Source: Parapristionchus giblindavisi (lineage: Eukaryota > Nematoda > Chromadorea > Rhabditida > Diplogasteridae). From it: DNA of 64,000 nt. Every line of letters begins with the position of its first letter. Position 1 is the stretch's first letter. The DNA lies in NCBI GenBank assembly GCA_943737045.1, contig CALSFV010000372.1, forward strand, positions 124,001 to 188,000, in the 5' to 3' direction. The position numbers were made by a program, and so were the translations under genes. Under the pieces are notes generated by a model. It was not told the origin of the DNA and did no database searches. It worked only from the letters and a program-made list of their open reading frames with translations. This document shows, piece by piece, positions 50,992 through 64,000 of this stretch.

Positions 50992-52829
50992 AATAATAAT
51001 AATAATATTTATACGTATTCATGAGTAAACAGTGAAACGTGTGATAGAAGTAAAAGAAACGAAATGAATCGAGACAAGAAAATGATGATAAAGCTAATGA
51101 CAATGAAATTCTCACGGGTTAAAGAGTAGAATAATGGACGAATCTTTGGAACAATAGGGACTAAGCATAATTGGTTAGGGAAACTCTATTTGATTGCCAG
51201 GTTGTACCAAAAGTCTTGCCGCTCTAGGAAAGAAGCTGTAATGTCTATAATTAAATCTAGATCCGGGGTTGTTAAAGTTGAGTCTGTTTCGTGTGGTATA
51301 AGGGCGAAAATAGTGGGATTTTTTATTGGATATTTTATATTTTCCTCTAAGTAGGTTCATGGCTGTCCTCAAATCTACGTGCTCTCTGCGCTTCTCTAAG
51401 GACTCTATGCCCAACTGGGTGTTTCTCAGTGCGCTACAGGGCACAGTATCCCAGGTATGGCTGTAACAGCGCATAAATAGCCTTCTTGTGAAATAATTCT
51501 GTACTCTTTCGATGACTATTTTGTCGTGCTTTTTGAACGGATTAAAAACTGCTGATGCGCTTTCAAGGATTGGTCTTATATATATCGTATATGCACTAAG
51601 GAGGACATCCACATTTTTGGTCCTCAGTGCTCGTAGGATAATATGGCATGCTGTTTTACCTTTTATAGCAATATTTTTACAGTGATCTGTGAAGGTTAAA
51701 GATTTCTGAATAATGAAACCCAGGTCTCTGACTAGATCCTTTTGAGTCAAGTTTTGTGACCCGATTGAGTATGTCTTCTTGGTATTAGCTCTACCAAGAT
51801 GTAGTGAATTGCATTTATGGGCGGCTAGTGGGAGTTGCCAATCATCCGCCCATTTAGTGATGGCATCTATAGCAGACTGTAGGGGAGCGGATGAATTTTC
51901 ATCCTCAATAGCTTTGAAAATTTTGATATCATCCGCGTACATCCTTGCAATGACACCATTATTTTGGACAAGGGATGGAATTTCTGAGGTATAGATCAGG
52001 AAAAGTAAAGGGCCTAATACTGAACCTTGGGGTACACCACTAGTAACGGGCAGTGACTTTGACAATTTATCGTGTATTCTTACTTGGAAAGTGCGATTTT
52101 GCAGATACCCGGATATCCAATTTGTAGTTCTAGTCGAGAGACCAATCTTGCTTAATTTCATTAAAAGCTTATTGTGCGATACTCTGTCAAAAGCTTTAGC
52201 AAAATCAAAATAAATGACATCGACAGGTTTACCGTCACTAATAGACGTGGTCCAATGTTCTAGAACCTCAAGCATTTGCATTTCTCGTGATCTTTTCTTT
52301 CGAAAACCATATTGCTCATCAGGAAATATTTCTAACGATTCACAGTGATTGATTATTGGTTTGCACAAAAGGCGCTCGAAGATGCGGCAGAAAAGGGAAG
52401 TTATTGATATCGGACGGTAGTTCATAGGGTCAGAATAGGGAGGTTGTTTCTTGACTGGGGTAATTATGGAGTGACGCCACAAGGAGGGAACAACTCCTGA
52501 TTCATACGAGATATTGAAAATAATTTCAAGCGCTTCAGAGATTGGAACGGAAATGTTTTTGATGAATGATAAATCGATATTTTCAGGCGTTTTGCAAGAA
52601 GACCTTTTCCATTTCTCAATTAGTGCACAAATCTCATGACGGTGGAATTGAGGCTCTTGAAAGTTTCCTAAATTAGGGTAGTGTGGTGCGGTAGGAAGGG
52701 TACCATTATCAATTGTAAATACGCTCATGAATGCAGAAGCTAGTAGGTTTGCTTTCGCAATGTCATCCATTACTGTCTGACCATTATTGTCTAAAAGGCC
52801 TTCTACACCTTTCTCTTTATTCTTAAGAA
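50992..52829 (-). mobile_element. 5'-truncated non-LTR retrotransposon, CR1-like
   Basis: Inserted into the palindromic element. The interrupted host sequence AACAAGAAGGTTG is known from the opposite arm, and AAGAA is present at both junctions, so the target duplication is about 5 bp. The 3' end (left side) finishes in a TAA/TTA triplet tail, as in non-LTR elements with simple-repeat ends. The 5' end is cut before the endonuclease domain. Confidence 0.88.
51175..52829 (-). CDS. Reverse transcriptase fragment (CR1/Jockey group), uninterrupted
   Basis: Open from the 5' truncation point at 52829 to a stop at 51175; the first Met is at 52770 and gives 531 residues. RT blocks are in order: GFRKKRS, DVIYFDFAKAFDRVSH, a TSGVPQGSVLGPLLFLIY block, the catalytic ARMYADD, and LQSAIDAITKWADDWQL. 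The C-terminal segment SFFPRAARL near the end is typical of nematode CR1-like elements. The apurinic endonuclease and any ORF1 are missing, so the copy cannot move by itself. The lack of stops or frameshifts says the insertion is recent. The initiating Met is arbitrary because the frame was internal in the parent element. Confidence 0.92.
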
Positions 52830-53366
52830 GGTTGTTCTACTCGACGAGCTCTTCAATATGAGTACAAACATGAGGGGTTTTAAAAGCAAAAATATTTTCG
52901 AGTCATGGTCAGGCCCATTTTTCTCAAAATAGGGGTCTATCGATTTTTCAATTTTTAGCCTCATTCGACGCGGAATTTTTTGCTCTATAAGATAAGGCAA
53001 AAATAATTGTGCGATTTTGTAATTTAAAAATTTAATTAATTTTAATGTGTTTTGAGGAGGTAAAAAAATCAGTTTGCGATCGGATATCCGAACCGTCCTA
53101 TAGCGAGTTTTTGTTGTCTAGGCATACTTGTAATTAATCGACACTAACATTGAACCTAGGTCGCTCCACTTTTTTTTGGTAAAAATCGAGTTTTCAAATT
53201 TCGAGAACCCGCCACATTCATGTTTCAAGGACCCAGCCGAAATGAATACCCATTTTGTGATGGGGGGCCATGGGGGTATCCACAAAAAAATTTTGAGCCA
53301 AATCGGTGAGGTCGATGTCCGGGGTCACTGGCTCAACCCTCGAATCTTACCGAGCCGGTGTCTTAA

Positions 53367-54805
53367 CCGTATAGGACGGACAAACCAAATGACCGCGGTT
53401 GTTTGGTTCGTCCGTCCTGTAGCTTACAGGACGGACGAACCAAATGACCGCGGGTAATTTCAGTAGATCGGAAAATGTAACACTATCGGAACAAAAAAAT
53501 GTATTGTTGCGAAATTTTATCGACCGCCATTGTGCGGAATATGTGTTATTTCTTGTTTTGTTTTCAAACAGAAAAAATATCACTTTATACTCTCATCAAT
53601 CAATCGAGTACATTTGGTTAACGTTTAAGCCTAGGCGTACTATCCTGTTGTTGTGAAATTTTATCGACCGCCATTTTGCGGATTATGTGTTATGTATTTC
53701 TTGTTTTGTAGACTCTTTTTCGATGTTTTTTAAGGGAATGTATGAAACTGCTACGGTTAATTGATTTTCGTAGCGAAAGGGATCGTGTATAAGCAATTAG
53801 TATTTGTGTGTGTGATGTACTATCTCGTTGTCAGATCTATACGTGTCTGGCCAAATTGCGGTCATTTTGCGGAATGCGTCTTGTCTCCTGCATGTGAATC
53901 GATAGAATCATACATTTTCATACCCTCAAATATGAGGATTGACCCAGCATATACGGCTCATATTCAGGATCGACCCATGATATTACGCTCATTTTACGCT
54001 AAAAGTTACAATTTAAGCGAAAGAAGGTATTTTGAGATTCATTTTGGTAAATTGACCCGTCATATTTTGAAAATCGACCAGCTATACTCTGGTGTTGAAA
54101 TCCTTGCATGATCATGAATACAAGTATAATCATGCATTATTCGACATTCCATGCATGATCATGCATGGAATATCCGTGGTTCGTGATCATGCATGGATCT
54201 TCCGTAATCATGCACGAATTTTCCGTGATCATGCATGGAATGACAGAATCCATGCATGATCACAAATAATCCATGCATGACTCGAGTATATTCCATGCAT
54301 GATCATGCCATTAATTGCACGAATTTTACTTGGATCATGCAAGGATTCAAACACCTGAGTATATATAAATAATGTGAGGTCGCCGAAAATGTATGGATAG
54401 AATATTTAAATGGATCAATAGAGTAGTGCGGACTCTAAGCCTAAGCATTCCTTAACTAAGGAACTCTGCTGAGTGTGAATAGTAACTGAATCGACAGAAT
54501 ATTTAAATGGATCAATAGAGTAGTGCGGATAGTACGCCTAGGCTTAAACGTTAACCAAATGAACTCGATTGATTGATGAGAGTATAAAGTGATATTTTTT
54601 CTGTTTGAAAACAAAACAAGAAATAACACATATTCCGCACAATGGCGGTCGATAAAATTTCGCAACAACACAATTTTTTGTTCCGATAGTGTTAAATTTT
54701 CCGATCTACTGAAATTACCCGCGGTCATTTGGTTCGTCCGTCCTATAAGCTACAGGACGGACGAACCAAACGACCGCGGTCATTTGGTTTGTCCGTCCTA
54801 TACGG
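53367..54805. mobile_element. 1.4-kb TIR element, about 270-bp ends starting CCGTATAGGACGGAC
   Basis: Left CCGTATAGGACGGACAAACC, right GGTTTGTCCGTCCTATACGG, a perfect match. Arms continue through CAAATGACCGCGG, TCGACCGCCATTGTGCGGAA and GTTAACGTTTAAGCC. Each tip also folds on itself (GTCCGTCCTGTAGC / TTACAGGACGGAC). Internal direct duplications occur near 53503 and 53653, and near 54397 and 54492. No transposase is seen. It abuts the palindromic element directly. Confidence 0.82.
54108..54350. repeat. Cluster of ATGATCATGCAT palindromes
   Basis: Within the 1.4-kb TIR element. CATGCATGATCATGCATG sits at the centre of a 26-bp perfect palindrome at 54146-54171, and GTGATCATGCATGGA or TCCATGCATGATCA variants recur about seven times in 240 bp. 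Confidence 0.8.
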
Positions 54806-54920
54806 ATCACGCATTTTGAAGCAATCCTTGAAATAAACCAGTTAGTGTGCTGGACTTATCTTCAATAAATTCTTTTTTTGGACATGGATAGTGTGTAAGA
54901 TGTGTACTATTGATTATCTG

Positions 54921-55080
54921 CATGGGTCGATTTTCTAGGTTATCGGTTTTCAAAATCTAGTTAGGTTTTTCGATTTTTGGCAAATATGGCTCAAAATCAG
55001 GTCACTTTTCTCGATTTTTGTGAAATTTTTATCAAAATCCGGTCAGGCTTTGTACTTTGCAACATACTTTTCGACCTATG
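54921..55080. repeat. CATAGGTCGAA-ended MITE, copy 5
   Basis: CATGGGTCGATTTTCTAGGT at the left, ACATACTTTTCGACCTATG at the right, with three GGTCA...TCGATTTTTG units inside. Between the TIR element and the kinase gene. Confidence 0.75.
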
Positions 55081-55330
55081 ATTCTCTGATAGGAAGCGAT
55101 TTCCTATCAGAAATAGAGCAACATAAATAGGATTTCATAATCAGGAGCAAATTTGCCAGGAACAAATGCCAAAAAACGTGTTCAGTCTTTTCAAAATATC
55201 TGAAATGAAGCTAGATTATATAGAAATCTAGTTTATATCGTCTTCTGCTCAGTTGATCAGTCTGTTGTTTGATAAAGTGTAATATTCTGTTTGTAATGTG
55301 CTGAGCATCAATAGATAATACCGATCACGG

Positions 55331-55336
55331 TTTATT
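55331..55336 (-). terminator. Poly(A) signal AATAAA of the kinase gene
   Basis: Minus-strand AATAAA about 75 bp after the kinase stop at 55409, a usual distance in nematode genes. Confidence 0.5.
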
Positions 55337-55408
55337 CAGAGAAATGAGGATCGGTAGAAGAATCAACAAATCTCTTCGTTAATCACTAGATATCTTCTTC
55401 AGTGAACT

Positions 55409-57431
<2,023 letters not shown>

Positions 57432-58823
57432 CCTGAACATCCCATTATCTTTGATCTTTAATCTTGGACCCTTGATTCTTGTCCTTCGATATTTTCAAAT
57501 GTTTGCGATATGATATCAATGAACTCAAAGACTTAAAGGGAGGATCTCTCTTAATGACCTCTTCATTGCGCACACTATTTCTCTATTCTACAAAAACGAG
57601 AGAGTGTAATTAGTTGAAGAGACCGTTGAAAAGGTGTCAGCCCCTTTAAACTACTCACCTAGAGAAGCTGACGACCAATTACAATGGAAGACTTGATAGT
57701 GAATGAATGGAGAAATGAATGATGAATATATGTTGAGTGCACTCCTCTCTTTCCAAAATATTGTAATTTAAATACGTTTCAGAACATGTTTCCATTGATA
57801 TACCAAGTAGCGCTTGAATTGAAATGTAATTGCTTCCTATATGTATATTCATTAGCAGCATATTTGCACATTTCAATAACAATTTTTATAGAATATATAT
57901 GTATACTCTTTGTAGTCTTTCAACGATCTCCAATTTCGCACTCTTGTGGGAGTCTATCCAAGTGAAGAACGGATCTTGTCATGTCTGAGATATTGACGAG
58001 GTCAATAGCCATAGAGGATAATAGATGTGGAAGTATGTATGTGATGTATATGGTGGAATGTCATAGATATCCATCACGTGCGTTTACAGTGATACAAAAT
58101 AAATTTAGGATTACGGTATGTAGATATCTCTTTTCAGTACTACCGCACGGAATAGAGTTGTATTGCACCACAAGACCAGTTTGTACTTTATTCATTAATT
58201 ATTGTAAAACATAGTTAAAATATATCGATACATGAAATAATCAATTAAAACAGTTGAATAAGCAAAAATATGAAAAAGTAAAATATAAATCTGACACAAA
58301 GGAATCCATTTGGGACTACAGTATACTTCTGGGCTAGTTCCCGGCTGACGGTTTCGGAACATTTGTGTTTTGTTTTTCTGTTTGTTTTATTTCATCAACT
58401 CATTTAATTAGTGTTTGCTCAATTGATCGTTTGGCTGTTGCGCGTATCTTTCAAATAAGCATCCGCCATTCGCTTCCTCATTTGCTCCGAAAGGCGTTTT
58501 CTCACTCTTGACTCGTTATCTTATCGGGGTTGAGCGCGCCGGCTTTCACCAATAAACAATGTTTTGGTCGAATGCTTTCCTCACTTAATTCCCCTTTATC
58601 GGATGCTCGATTGTCTTCTACCCAATTCGTATGGGGCGCTAATTCTCCAATTCTCGCTATCTCAATCTCTTATTCATTTTGTTTTAACATAGCTGGAGTG
58701 TGGATCGATCCAGATTTATATGATAATGTTGTGATATTATGGCGGAGTGTCATGTCAAGTATAACACTCCCTTTATCTAGTATCATACTTGATATGAATA
58801 AATTGATTGATTGATTAAGGCGG
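57432..58823. other. Divergent intergenic region between the kinase and the next gene
   Basis: The kinase starts leftward at 57431 and the next gene starts rightward at 58824, so both promoters must lie here. It contains the family B MITE at 57533-57650, only about 100 bp from the kinase start. Nothing else recognisable. Confidence 0.6.
57533..57650. repeat. TTAA-ended MITE (family B), copy 2
   Basis: TTAAAGGGAGGATCTCTC at the left, CAGCCCCTTTAA at the right, inner TGACCTCTTCATTGCGCAC shared with copy 1 at 17359-17480. Confidence 0.85.
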
Positions 58824-61800
58824 ATGTCCTCTAGATCTCGAGGAGAACTATGGCCAGATCCAGGTGAAGCCGTACATTTTATTTTGTTGTTGTTGCTTTT
58901 TAAAATCTTTTTGCGAAATATTCATAATTTGTTATGTAGAACTGCTGATAGCGCCCTATAGATGGGAAAGACGCCTTGATGTTTGCTATTTCACTCTTGT
59001 TAGATAACAAGCGCGACCTTTGGCATACGTGAATCATTTACCACCTTTTGGATGATGCTAACATTGTGAATGAAACTTATTTATTTTATTTATTTATTTA
59101 TTTATTTCATTGTCAGTGGTCAATCACGCTCAGCATCAACATCAGCACACAGAATGGGATACGTTTCCCCTCGAATACAGAAAAGGTTTATTATTATTAC
59201 CATTAATATTTTCATTCTTTATTCAAATCTTATTTCATAGTTGTTGCATACTAAAAATGCATTGGCAAACAAAATACTATCGAAAATCATTCATATATCT
59301 ATAAACTTATACAGAACTTATACAGAACTGTTTACGAATAATTACGAAATACTCCTTAAATTGTTCGTAGTTGTTCTAATTTCATCATTCAGTTAGTTCC
59401 AATGAAAGGATAGTGGAAGTTTATTTCTTGAATATCCCCCGTTGTTAGGCACTAACCCTTTATTGGTTTAGAGGGAACCATGTGAATCAGGGAAGCGCAT
59501 TTTTCGTTTTTTCGGCTATTAAGTTTTCGAAAAAAAAATGAATCCAACACTTTTTCCTCACGAATTTGCCGGATTTTCAAACCTTGAAATTTCGTTTCCG
59601 ATTATTTTGTCTGCCTTCATTTCCCTCCCATTCCTGATTCGAGCATATAGCGGAAGAGCGGGGAAAGTGGGTGGTGCTAAAGTGGGCGGGGCTAAATCGA
59701 AAACCTAGTCATTTATTGTATGTGAGAAGGAAGGTGTGATTGAGTGCTTATGACCCTTTGAGTAGTCGTCTGGTAAAAAAAGATGTTATATTCATTAGCA
59801 GTTTATTCTTCAAGTGAGTGTATAATCATCTACATTAAATTATTATTATTTGCGAAAATGAGATTTACGTCATATTTCGAATTTAAAAGTTCCATAATTT
59901 CTACGTTGTTTCAGTGACTCCACAGATGACGGAAGAGGAGTTCCCCTCTCTGGCTGCATCATCCAAGTCAAGGTGGAATATTATTGATTGATTTACCGGA
60001 ATTTATCAATTTTCATTGCCAAACCGTTGATAGTCTTACCTGGTTGTTAGATCCAACGTAGTATGATTTGTCCTGTATTCCCTGCCGGTTTCATGTTTCG
60101 CGCACTCTTAATGTTAGTGCAGTAGAATCAACCTTTGGTTAAATTATAATGTACCCAACACTTATGAAATCATGTCATCATCATGATTAACTCTTATCTT
60201 TGACCAATTTAGACGTGGGAAACGCGACAATCTTGGTCATGGCAAGGCCAGATTTCGTCCACTCAACGTCACTCAAACATTCAATGATGGAAGAACGGTG
60301 TGTGCATACAGCTATCATTTATTTATTTTTATTTATTTATTTTGTTTACATTTATTCCATCAAACATATCTTCATAAACACAATACTGGCAAAGTGGAAG
60401 AGTGGTGAGCTATGCTAGGATAACTTTGAAATCATACCTCTGGGGAGATTTTAAGGGGCCAATGGTATTTGAATTTGTGGATGAGTTTGACATGATCGTA
60501 CTATTAATTGCACAAGTAAAATAAATTAATAACAACTTTAAAATAAAAATAAAGTTTTTTTTCCAGAGTGACCACTCACCAGTGCCTTCTGGAGCACCTG
60601 ACAGCAACCCATGGGCTGTCTTGTGAGTTTGTCTATTAATACATTTTATTGATTTATTACAATTATTGATCATTCAGCGTGGATGATGAGCCGTGCTTTG
60701 ATCCATTCGTGAATAGGACAGTGGACCTGCCTCCCACTATTCTTGTTAGTATTTATTCTATTATTATTTATCAAATAAAACTTTAAACATGTATGAGTGT
60801 GGAAGTGGGAGAAGAAGAAAAGGCGTAGTCAGGTCATGGTCTTGAAAAACCTAGCGGCCAAAACAGTCAATATCATAATAACAACTTTCGATTTACTAAT
60901 ATCTAATTCCACGAGCACATTTGCATGTTTGTAAAGATATTTTATATTTTAATTTATCTATTGTTTTTTTTCGATGATGTATCTATTCCCGTTAGAAAGC
61001 ATCTGGGTGTTTTTAATGCAAAAAGTCTACTTTTACAATATTTTGCTTCATTCTTATAATCTTACATCAATCAATCAATCAATCAATCAACCAATCAATC
61101 AATCAATACAGGTGTGCAGAGCACCGGAGACTGAGCTCTTCGCGAACAATCGATTATATCGATTTCGTCTCGATCGGATCTCCTTCTATACTGACAAGGT
61201 ATACTGTAGTGGACTACCGTAATCCATACTAAGGTCTTACTCCTACCGTACTTGCAGATCCGACAGTACTATCCTGAACAGTTTCACGCTTACCGTACGC
61301 TGATCATGAGTAGTCCTCCAAGGGAAGCAAAAGATTGGGAGAGTAAGTATTATTATATTGATTTTAAAATAAATTTCGATCTGTTTAAAAGTCAGAAAAG
61401 TATAATAAAAGAAAACAGAGAAAACTCTCCTCGTTTTCCACTCTCTCTCCGTTCCTTTTCTCGGATTTTGAACTGTACATTAAGAAATAATTAAATTCAA
61501 TTAAATTTTCAGTGGCACCTTCCCGTCGTTCGAATCGATGTGAGCCCGAACCCGATTGTGCCCATGTCCTGAATAATTTGAATGAGAATGCCATCGTGCA
61601 GGTACTACTTTCATACTACTTGTTGATTTCTTGTTTCATCTGCATTATTTGATTGATAATTTGATTCCTGGTTGGTCGTTTGAAAATCATTCGTTACTTT
61701 AGCTGATAGCCTAGCTCTCTAGTAGCACATCTCCGATGCCGTATCCTTAATGATTGGTGATTCGTTGCAGGACCTGTGTCTGCTGCGTGAGATCACTACG

Positions 61801-64000
61801 GTATCCTTGGGTCCTAGATCGATCGCCTCACTCCTCCAACACTTTGTGCACATTCACGAGTTGGATAGGATTGCACCCTATGTCCATATGGACTATGATG
61901 AAATATTTGAGGAGATTGAAGTGGAGGAAGTTGTTGAGGAGGATGAGGAACAACCGCCCAAGACCAATCCAATGCACGCAATGAGAGGCGAGAAATGGAA
62001 CACGGAGAGGTACGGTTATACCTGAATTATGCATACTGTAAAGCTGCATGTGGCCTATTCTAGTAATGTAAAGGGACGTTATTGATTGATATATTGTAGA
62101 GAGACTCCGGTGTTGACGGGATCGTCGCGTGATTCGTCGGTCTCCTCTCGCACATCGCATCGTCCATCTCACCCTCATCATCAGTATCATCCTCATCAAC
62201 CCTCGTCATCTTCGACGTCATCGGTACGGGAATTCCGAAATTCTCGATTTCATCGATACGACGTCCCTTGTGCGAATGTGCCCACTCGCAGAAAGGAGCC
62301 GTCTTTCATTCCGTACGTGATATCGATTGATTTATGGATTTTATTGATTATTCTTCTGTGCTTACAGACGCTACCGTGACCAGTACGCAGGCTACATGGA
62401 GCACAAGGAGATGAACAGGAAGTGAGTGGGAATATCGATTGATTTTATTTATTGATTGTCTCTTCAGATACGATCGATCAAATGGATACGGTATTGATGA
62501 TCATAGGAATTCCGATCGATATTATGATGAGAGTGAAGAAGAACGGCACAAGGATACTGATAGATATCGTAAGGACAAAGAGGATAGCGGGAGCGTTGGA
62601 TACGGTCATGAGGATTACGGTAGAAAGGATTATGAGGAGTACGGTAGATCGAATGATTACGATAAGGACAGAAGAAGTGGATATGGTGAGGATCACGGTA
62701 ATGAGAGGAGGGAAGAGGATTACGATAGAGGAAATAGTAGAAGAAGAGAGGACTACTATGAAGCTGATGAGAATGGTGCACCAAGTGCTGTAAGCTATTG
62801 TGGAGATGACTATGAAGAGGATGATGGTAGATCGAGAAGAGGAAGTAGGAATTACCGTAAACGTGATGAATATTATCGTAATCAGGAAGATCAGTACCAT
62901 CGAGATGATGGATACGGTAATCATGACGATCGATACTACGGTAGCGACGATATTGGAGCACAGAGAAGAGACCGTGATGATGACTATCACTACAGTAACC
63001 AGTCGCATAATGGTGGAAGAGACTACGGTAGCGATGAGCCGGATGAAACGTACGATAATCGCAGTACGACATACGATGGTGATCGGGATTACTGTAGCAA
63101 TTACGGAGACGGATATGAAGAGGTCTACGGTAATGAGCGAATGAGCAATGATTGGAGAAGAACTGATGATGGTATCGATGGACAATTGGAGATGGAATAC
63201 GGTAGGAATGATGAGATGATCAGAGAAGAGCTGGTGTATGCCCCTCATGGGAAGCGAGTAGTCCCACGCACTACGAGTATCGGAGATGGAGTCGTTAGGA
63301 CCGGATACTATGGACAGGTTTGTTGTATATTTTATTATATAATAGAAATGATTAGATAAGTACTATAAAATATAATTAATATAAATACAATGTTCGCAAG
63401 TAGTAGTAGTCTATACTCCCCCGGTGTTATTCATATCCATCCTTTTATTGGATGAATTAATCTATTATTGATTATTGCAGCCACACCTCTGGCGAGAGGA
63501 AAGACGATACGATGATGACGTTGATGGTTCATATGGACATACTGATGATGTCTACGAAGCTGCACCTTCGTCGTCTAAGACGTCGTCGTCTAAGGCGTCG
63601 TCATCCTCAACGATAAAGAACGAGAAGCAAGATGTCCTGGACGCCGTCAAGATGGTCTTCAGTGGACGATTCGATAAGGGATCAGCGCAAGGTATGAATC
63701 TCTAGGGATACTGTACGTGTGTAGTACTGTATGCTTGGGTGTATTGGCCGACATATAATCAGAATCGGCGTAATGATTAGTGTACATATCTTGATAGTGC
63801 AACATGCAATCAGCGGTTGCCAGAGATGATTGAACATTTTGAGTTTGGAAGAGTTCGTAGTGGAGCTCTCAGTGGAGCTCCTCGCTATTTCCTAGGAGCT
63901 CTTTAGAGATCTCCAAATTGCAGTACCGATCTCGACTCCCCGTCCACCTCGTACTCGTACTGTGACCAAGAAGAAGATCACTCAAATTCCCAAGTTCTAT
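58824..64000 (+). CDS. Unrecognised gene with a long Tyr/Gly/Arg/Asp-rich disordered region, 5' part
   Basis: Fifteen exons visible, running off the right edge: 58824-58863, 59117-59185, 59915-59972, 60213-60297, 60567-60622, 60678-60744, 61112-61198, 61258-61342, 61513-61601, 61771-62009, 62100-62312, 62368-62421, 62468-63317, 63481-63691, 63924-64000. All joins keep one frame from MSSRSRGELWPDP. The N-terminal part has WDTFPLEYRK and a TEEEFPSLAA motif of a kind found in RNA-associated proteins. A middle region (from VCRAPETELFANN to LLQHFVHIHELDR) looks folded. An acidic stretch (EEIEVEEVVEEDEEQ) and a Ser/His-rich segment follow. Exon 13 alone encodes about 280 residues dominated by Y, G, R, D, S and N (for example DYGRKDYEEYGRSNDY), then a Ser tract and a basic KKK segment. 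A role in RNA or granule biology is a guess from composition only. No family recognised. Confidence 0.8.

Larger units (their letters stand above)
49739..53366. mobile_element. Large palindromic element with TTAA ends, interrupted by a retrotransposon
   Basis: Ends TTAAGACACCGGCTCAGTA and TACCGAGCCGGTGTCTTAA. Without the insert at 50992-52829 the element is about 1.79 kb and is one palindrome centred near 50632. Each arm has an outer block A (49743-50093) and two tandem copies of a block B of about 287 bp (50094-50357 and 50381-50620). Block B is then met inverted at 50640-50874 and after. TTAA at both ends would fit a piggyBac-type target, an inference only. No transposase is present. Open frames in block B recur because of the duplication and are not convincing genes. 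Confidence 0.8.

Noticed and set aside
50094..53000. Repeated open frames of 65-90 codons with LIEQKI and SIDPYFEKNGPDHDSKIF on both strands
   Set aside because: They are the same block read in direct and inverted copies of the palindromic element; no start context, splice sites or known domain.
62464..63248. Long minus-strand frames opposite the Tyr/Gly-rich exon
   Set aside because: Shadows of the low-complexity coding exon; the plus frame joins cleanly to its neighbours through splice sites.

Overview
The window looks like nuclear DNA of a nematode. Introns are short and end in TTTCAG-type acceptors, one gene carries the nematode-specific DB module, another is a short SH2-kinase of the Fes/Fer-like group that is expanded in nematodes, and introns and spacers are packed with small inverted-repeat elements. 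I cannot name the species; a free-living rhabditid or diplogastrid is a reasonable guess. Exon coordinates below come from reading splice sites and reading frame together. The summed exon lengths of the DB-module gene, the GLG1 gene and the kinase are multiples of three, and the exons quoted for the other genes keep one open frame, which supports the models.

Layout. 1-20211 (+) is the 3' part of a Rictor gene (TORC2 subunit), 38 exons, cut by the left edge. One of its introns is about 10 kb (3563-13528) and holds a complete gene on the opposite strand (9089-4308, -): a secreted Pro/Gln/Asn-rich protein ending in a DB cysteine module. 20212-24736 has no recognisable gene, only GA/CT-rich tracts and a small 25-bp repeat family. 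24737-25236 (+) is a two-exon single-pass membrane protein. 25237-28148 is spacer with two inverted-repeat elements and a tRNA-like fragment. 28149-48874 (+) is a complete 40-exon GLG1 (Golgi apparatus protein 1 / ESL-1) gene, about 1149 residues. Its introns have absorbed a mariner element, a 6.3-kb long-terminal-inverted-repeat element filled with a CTATCTAA-type satellite, a tandemly repeated exon end, and a further inverted-repeat block carrying minus-strand coding-like exons. 48875-55330 is a transposon nest: a large palindromic element with TTAA ends, interrupted by a 5'-truncated CR1-like retrotransposon, next to another TIR element. 57431-55409 (-) is a complete SH2-tyrosine kinase. 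58824-64000 (+) is the 5' part of an unrecognised gene with a long Tyr/Gly/Arg/Asp-rich disordered region.

The genes do not form a pathway together; they are ordinary single-gene neighbours. The unusual content is repeat biology: several families of small inverted-repeat elements, most with TTAA or CATAGGTCGAA ends, sit almost entirely in introns and spacers. A short motif (TACGGTA and variants TACTGTA, TACCGTA) is scattered through introns, is often placed right at 5' splice sites (GTACGGTAG), and recurs in one reading frame inside the low-complexity exon of the last gene. That motif is the most interesting unexplained signal I see.
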